Source: an uncultured Prevotellaceae bacterium
GTDB lineage: Bacteria > Bacteroidota > Bacteroidia > Bacteroidales > Bacteroidaceae
Length of the DNA: 64,000 nt
Direction of reading: 5' to 3'
Assembly: GCA_947176895.1 (NCBI GenBank)
Contig: CAMWSK010000003.1
Span: 62,001-126,000, forward strand
Below, in pieces: positions 60,686 through 64,000 of the stretch (position 1 is its first letter; every line of letters starts with the position of its first letter). Below the pieces are notes generated by a model, which saw only the letters and a list, made by a program, of their open reading frames with translations, was not told where the DNA came from and did not search any database. A program made the position numbers and the translations under genes.

Positions 60686-61982
60686 GTTTTTTCGTTCTTT
60701 TTAGCAGGATGTGTCCCAAGGCGCATGCGCCCAGGATAAAAGGATAATATAAATAAGGTATGATGTCCAGCGGGTTCAGCATGGCAATGCCGGCAGCCAT
60801 CAGCAGTTGGGCGCCGTAGGGGATGAAGGCTTGGGTGAAGCAGGAGAAAGTGTCCAGAAGGCTGGCTGTACGCTGTGGTTCGATGCCGTATTTCCGGCTG
60901 ATTTCCTTGGCCAGAGGGCCGGCCGTGAGGATGGCGATGGTGTTGTTGGCCGTGCAGATGTTGGTCACGACGGTCAGGAAAGCAATGCACAACTCGGCGC
61001 CGCGACTTCCCGAAACAACACGCGAAAGACGCTGGAGCAGAAAGTCGATGCCGCCCAGGTGGCGAATCACCCCCATCAGTCCGGCTGCCAACAGCGTGAC
61101 GATAATCAGCTCGCTCATACCCATGATGCCTTCGCCCATCGCCTGCAACCATCGGAACAAACCATAGCTGCCGCTAATCATGCCGATAATGCCGGAAGAC
61201 AAAATACCCAGCACCAGTACGACCATCACATTCAACCCACAGATGGCGGTGGCCAACACCAACAGGTAGGGTGCCGTCATCAGCCAGTCCACCTCTTTGG
61301 GGGTGAAGGTCAAGGGCATGCGGGAACCTATGAAAACATACAGGCAGATGGCTATGGCCGCAGCCGGAAAGGCGATGCGCACATTGGCGCGGAACTTGTC
61401 TCTCATGCGGCATCCTTGGGTGCGCGTGGCCACGATGGTGGTGTCGGAGATAAACGAGAGGTTGTCACCGAAGAAGGCTCCTCCTACCACGCCGGCCACC
61501 ACCAGAGGCATCAGGGCACCCGTCTGTTGGGCTATGCCCGATGCTATAGGCGTGAGCGCCACGATGGTTCCCACGGATGTGCCGATGCTCAGCGAAATGA
61601 AGCAGGCGGCGATAAACAGACCCGAAAGAATGAGCTGGGGAGGCAACACGTTGAGCGTGAGCGCCACGATGGCATCCACGGAACCCATGGACTTGGCGCT
61701 GGCTGCAAAGGCTCCGGCCAAAATGAAAATCCACACCATCATCAGCAGGTCAGGGCGGGCCGCACCGCTGGAAAAGATTTCCATGCGCTCATCCAGCGAA
61801 GGAGCACGCGTAATCATCACGGCATAAACCGAGGCCGCAACAAAAGCAACGGTGATGGGAACGCCATAGAAATCTCCTGCCACCAAACTGAGAACAACAA
61901 AAAAGGCGAGAAACACCATGAGGGGGGACAAGGCCAACAGCCCTTGTCTCAAGCCGATTGTATGTGGATTTTGTCGTGTCAT
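60672..61982 (-). CDS. NhaC-family Na+/H+ antiporter
   Basis: A 436-residue membrane protein with about eleven helices. Conserved features include the GTSVGTIVALTPIASGIA block (about 133-150), GAFFGDNLSFISDTTI (about 173-188) with Asp residues in membrane segments, and a late ANNTIAILTAGPLAKEIS segment. These fit the NhaC/IT superfamily and, by inference, export of Na+ or a related solute for protons. First gene of the operon with rsmG and the metallo-beta-lactamase-fold gene. Confidence 0.87.
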   Translation of the reverse strand: MTRQNPHTIGLRQGLLALSPLMVFLAFFVVLSLVAGDFYGVPITVAFVAASVYAVMITRAPSLDERMEIFSSGAARPDLLMMVWIFILAGAFAASAKSMGSVDAIVALTLNVLPPQLILSGLFIAACFISLSIGTSVGTIVALTPIASGIAQQTGALMPLVVAGVVGGAFFGDNLSFISDTTIVATRTQGCRMRDKFRANVRIAFPAAAIAICLYVFIGSRMPLTFTPKEVDWLMTAPYLLVLATAICGLNVMVVLVLGILSSGIIGMISGSYGLFRWLQAMGEGIMGMSELIIVTLLAAGLMGVIRHLGGIDFLLQRLSRVVSGSRGAELCIAFLTVVTNICTANNTIAILTAGPLAKEISRKYGIEPQRTASLLDTFSCFTQAFIPYGAQLLMAAGIAMLNPLDIIPYLYYPFILGACALGHILLKRTKKHGTD

Positions 61983-62000
61983 GCTTCAACTATCTGACTG

Positions 62001-62031
62001 CAAAAGTACGCAAAGGTAAGTGCAGAGGCAA
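62001..62031 (-). promoter_or_regulatory. Promoter for the nhaC-rsmG operon
   Basis: On minus, TTG (62031-62029), 20 nt, TACTTTTG (62008-62001), 18 nt before the ATG. A second -7-like box TACCTTTG (62018-62011) lies just upstream. Confidence 0.65.
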
Positions 62032-62126
62032 GAAAAAGTGTTTTTTTCTTGTGTTTCAAAAACAGAAAACGGCAAAAGCAACTCTTCCGGCGCGGCCTTG
62101 CAAAACGCCGTTTGCAGAGTCTTCAA

Positions 62127-62214
62127 AAAGACATGTGCATGTTTTGGAAAAAACATGTTCATCTTTTTTTGAAACATGTTCATGTTTTTCAAAAACGTGT
62201 TCATGTATTTTTCG
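62127..62214 (+). repeat. Intergenic 21-nt palindromic repeat, array F (4 units)
   Basis: Cores begin at 62129, 62151, 62172 and 62193 (spacing 22, 21, 21), for example AAACATGTTCATGTTTTTCA. Flanks match array B: CGGCGCGGCCT and GCCGTTTTGC-like sequence on the left, TCGGGGGCTTGGGG on the right. It lies between the divergent nhaC and map promoters, in a 385-bp gap with no other feature found. Confidence 0.85.
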
Positions 62215-62285
62215 GGGGCTTGGGGACGGGGATTTTTTACAGACAACCAAAATTCATCTGACTTATGCTTTGTGCGTGGATTTTA

Positions 62286-62316
62286 TTGTGCGTGTGCGAA
62301 AAAAGACGTAATTTTG
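62286..62316 (+). promoter_or_regulatory. Promoter for map
   Basis: TTG (62286-62288), 20 nt, TAATTTTG (62309-62316), 51 nt before the map ATG. Confidence 0.65.
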
Positions 62317-62367
62317 CCAACGGATTTACGGCTCCCGTCACGGGGCCGGTAACAAGAAAGGAAGACA

Positions 62368-63237
62368 ATGGCAAGAAAACCTAAAAATGTGTGGGAGGTG
62401 TTTCCCGGTCAGCCTCTGACCGAGATGGACCGCCGCATCCTGGAGGCTCAGGAACGTGGAAAACTGGTGCCCACACGTCAATTGATAAAGACTCCCGAAC
62501 AAATCGACGGTATCCGAAAGGCCGGCGTGCTGAACACGGCGGTGCTGGACCTGGTGGCCGAGAAAATCAAGCCGGGCATGTCTACGCTTGAGATTGACAA
62601 ACTGGTGTATGACTATACCACAAAACATGGCGGCATTCCTGCTCCGTTGAACTACGAGGGGTTTCCGAACAGCTGTTGCACAAGCATCAATGATGTGGTG
62701 TGCCATGGGATTCCGTCTGCCGACGACATCCTGCAGGAGGGCGATATCGTCAACGTGGACTGCACCACCATCCTTGACGGTTACTATGCCGACGCCAGCC
62801 GTATGTTTGTCATCGGAGGCCAGACGCAGCCACGGTGGCAAAAGCTGGTGGACGTGGCGTGGGAATGCCTGAAGATAGGGGAACAGGTGTGCTCGCAGCC
62901 ATACGTATATGTGGGCGACCTGGGCAATGCCATTGCCAAACATGCCCACAAAAACCACATGTCGGTGGTGAGGGACCTGTGCGGCCACGGCGTGGGAGTG
63001 GATTTCCACGAGGAGCCGGATGTGGAGCATTACGGCCATAAAGGCACGGGTATGCTGCTGGTGCCCGGCATGACGTTCACCATCGAGCCGATGATCAACC
63101 TCGGCCATTGGCAGGTGTGCATTGATGACGATGACCCTACGGGATGGACTGTGGTGACCGAGGATTATGAACCCAGCGCACAGTGGGAACACACATATGT
63201 GATGACGGAAAACGGAGTGGAGATACTGACACACTAA
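62368..63237 (+). CDS. map: Methionine aminopeptidase, type I
   Basis: A 289-residue metalloenzyme that removes the initiator methionine from nascent proteins. The five metal ligands can be placed: Asp in NVDCTTILDGYYADASR (two Asp), His in CGHGVGVDFHEEP, Glu in TFTIEPM and Glu in WEHTYVMTENG. There is an N-terminal extension of about 40 residues before the catalytic fold, as is common in Bacteroidetes. tsaD follows after 5 nt, so the two are probably cotranscribed. Confidence 0.94.
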   Translation: MARKPKNVWEVFPGQPLTEMDRRILEAQERGKLVPTRQLIKTPEQIDGIRKAGVLNTAVLDLVAEKIKPGMSTLEIDKLVYDYTTKHGGIPAPLNYEGFPNSCCTSINDVVCHGIPSADDILQEGDIVNVDCTTILDGYYADASRMFVIGGQTQPRWQKLVDVAWECLKIGEQVCSQPYVYVGDLGNAIAKHAHKNHMSVVRDLCGHGVGVDFHEEPDVEHYGHKGTGMLLVPGMTFTIEPMINLGHWQVCIDDDDPTGWTVVTEDYEPSAQWEHTYVMTENGVEILTH

Positions 63238-63242
63238 CGGCG

Positions 63243-64000
63243 ATGGATGAACGGAAAGACATTATTATATTAGGTATAGAGAGTTCGTGCGATGACACCA
63301 GTGCCGCTGTCATCAAAAACGGTATTCTGTTGAGCAATGTGACGGCCTCGCAGGCCGTGCACGAGGCTTATGGCGGCGTGGTGCCGGAACTGGCAAGCAG
63401 AGCGCATCAGCAAAACATTGTGCCCGTCGTGGACCAAGCGCTGAAGAGGGCGGGAGTGAAGCGCGAACAGCTTTCGGCCATCGCCTTTACACGTGGTCCG
63501 GGGCTGATAGGCTCGCTGCATGTGGGGGTGAGTTTTGCCAAAGGCATGGCCGTAGCGCTCGACATCCCCATGATAGAGGTAAACCATCTGCAGGGCCACA
63601 TTCTGGCACACTTCATCAAGGAAAGCGAAGAGGACACGAATCAGCCTAAGTTCCCTTTCCTGTGCCTTTTGGTGAGCGGAGGAAACTCCCAGATTGTGCT
63701 GGTGAAGGCCTATAACGATATGGAAATCATCGGGCAGACCATTGATGATGCGGCGGGTGAGGCGATAGACAAATGCTCTAAAGTGATGGGACTGGGCTAT
63801 CCGGGCGGCCCGATCATTGACCGGCTGGCCCGTCAGGGAAATCCCGAAGCCTATCAGTTTGCCAAACCGAACATCCCGGGATATGACTATAGTTTTAGCG
63901 GACTGAAGACAAGTTTCCTCTATAATCTGCGTGACTGGATTAAAACGGACCCCGACTTCATCGAGCACCATAAAGAGGATTTGGCCGCAAGCCTGGAGAA
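63243..64000 (+). CDS. tsaD: tRNA N6-threonylcarbamoyladenosine synthase subunit TsaD (partial, cut by the right edge)
   Basis: The frame from ATG 63243 stays open to 64000, giving about 252 of the usual 335-340 residues. IIILGIESSCDDTSAAV (about 6-22), RAHQQNIVPVV with metal-region His, NHLQGHILAH (about 114-123) with the HxxxH iron-binding pair and FLCLLVSGGNSQIV define TsaD. With TsaB/TsaE it makes t6A37 in ANN-decoding tRNAs. It starts 5 nt after map. Confidence 0.95.
   Translation, partial: MDERKDIIILGIESSCDDTSAAVIKNGILLSNVTASQAVHEAYGGVVPELASRAHQQNIVPVVDQALKRAGVKREQLSAIAFTRGPGLIGSLHVGVSFAKGMAVALDIPMIEVNHLQGHILAHFIKESEEDTNQPKFPFLCLLVSGGNSQIVLVKAYNDMEIIGQTIDDAAGEAIDKCSKVMGLGYPGGPIIDRLARQGNPEAYQFAKPNIPGYDYSFSGLKTSFLYNLRDWIKTDPDFIEHHKEDLAASLE

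Overview
This window looks like a chromosomal segment of a Bacteroidales bacterium, probably in or near Prevotellaceae/Bacteroidaceae. The reasons are Bacteroidetes-type promoters (a -7 box TAnnTTTG, often about 20 bp after a TTG/TTTG -33 box), lipoproteins with acidic residues after the lipobox cysteine, Bacteroidetes families such as DUF5113-type sensor kinases, DUF4465 and carboxynorspermidine dehydrogenase, and weak Shine-Dalgarno sites. Family names come from recognising sequence features; no search was run, and genus is not resolved.

Layout. 1-11.5 kb: tail of an unknown gene, a LolC/E-type permease, a Gfo/Idh/MocA oxidoreductase, a membrane protein, RidA, a TPR protein, Prs and a ThiE/TenI-like protein on the minus strand, then a manC-glnS-glycosyltransferase-lipoprotein run. 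11.7-22 kb: a minus operon (menA, ettA, a stomatin-like stub), then dnaB, pheT and yebC, then an ECF sigma factor/membrane protein/secreted protein operon. 22-27 kb: a cobalamin riboswitch controlling a lone DUF4465 surface lipoprotein, a small secreted protein, an unknown protein, carboxynorspermidine dehydrogenase and recA.

27.2-32.4 kb is the most accessory-looking part. Between recA and a tRNA-Arg(ACG) gene lie two AT-rich small genes (a possible degenerate caspase-like protein and a PUA/EVE-like protein), an FKBP isomerase, a GNAT-Vat acetyltransferase fusion, an AraC regulator, a CatA-like acetyltransferase and a frameshifted gene remnant. No integrase or attachment-site duplication was found.

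32.5-50 kb: htpG and clpC, gyrA with two TPR proteins, a very large double sensor kinase with its response regulator, a small membrane protein and a UvrD/PcrA helicase. 50-64 kb: an operon of three predicted lipoproteins (FG-GAP-like, DUF3160, CapA), lptD, two small unknowns, mltG, the nhaC-rsmG-metallo-beta-lactamase operon, map and the start of tsaD, cut by the right edge.

The strongest unexplained signal is a family of six intergenic arrays built of palindromic units of about 21 nt (core AAACATGnnCATGTTT), spaced 21-22 nt apart, in tandem, convergent and divergent intergenic regions. Two arrays share longer flanks, which suggests dispersed copies of one larger element. I could not assign it to a known repeat class.
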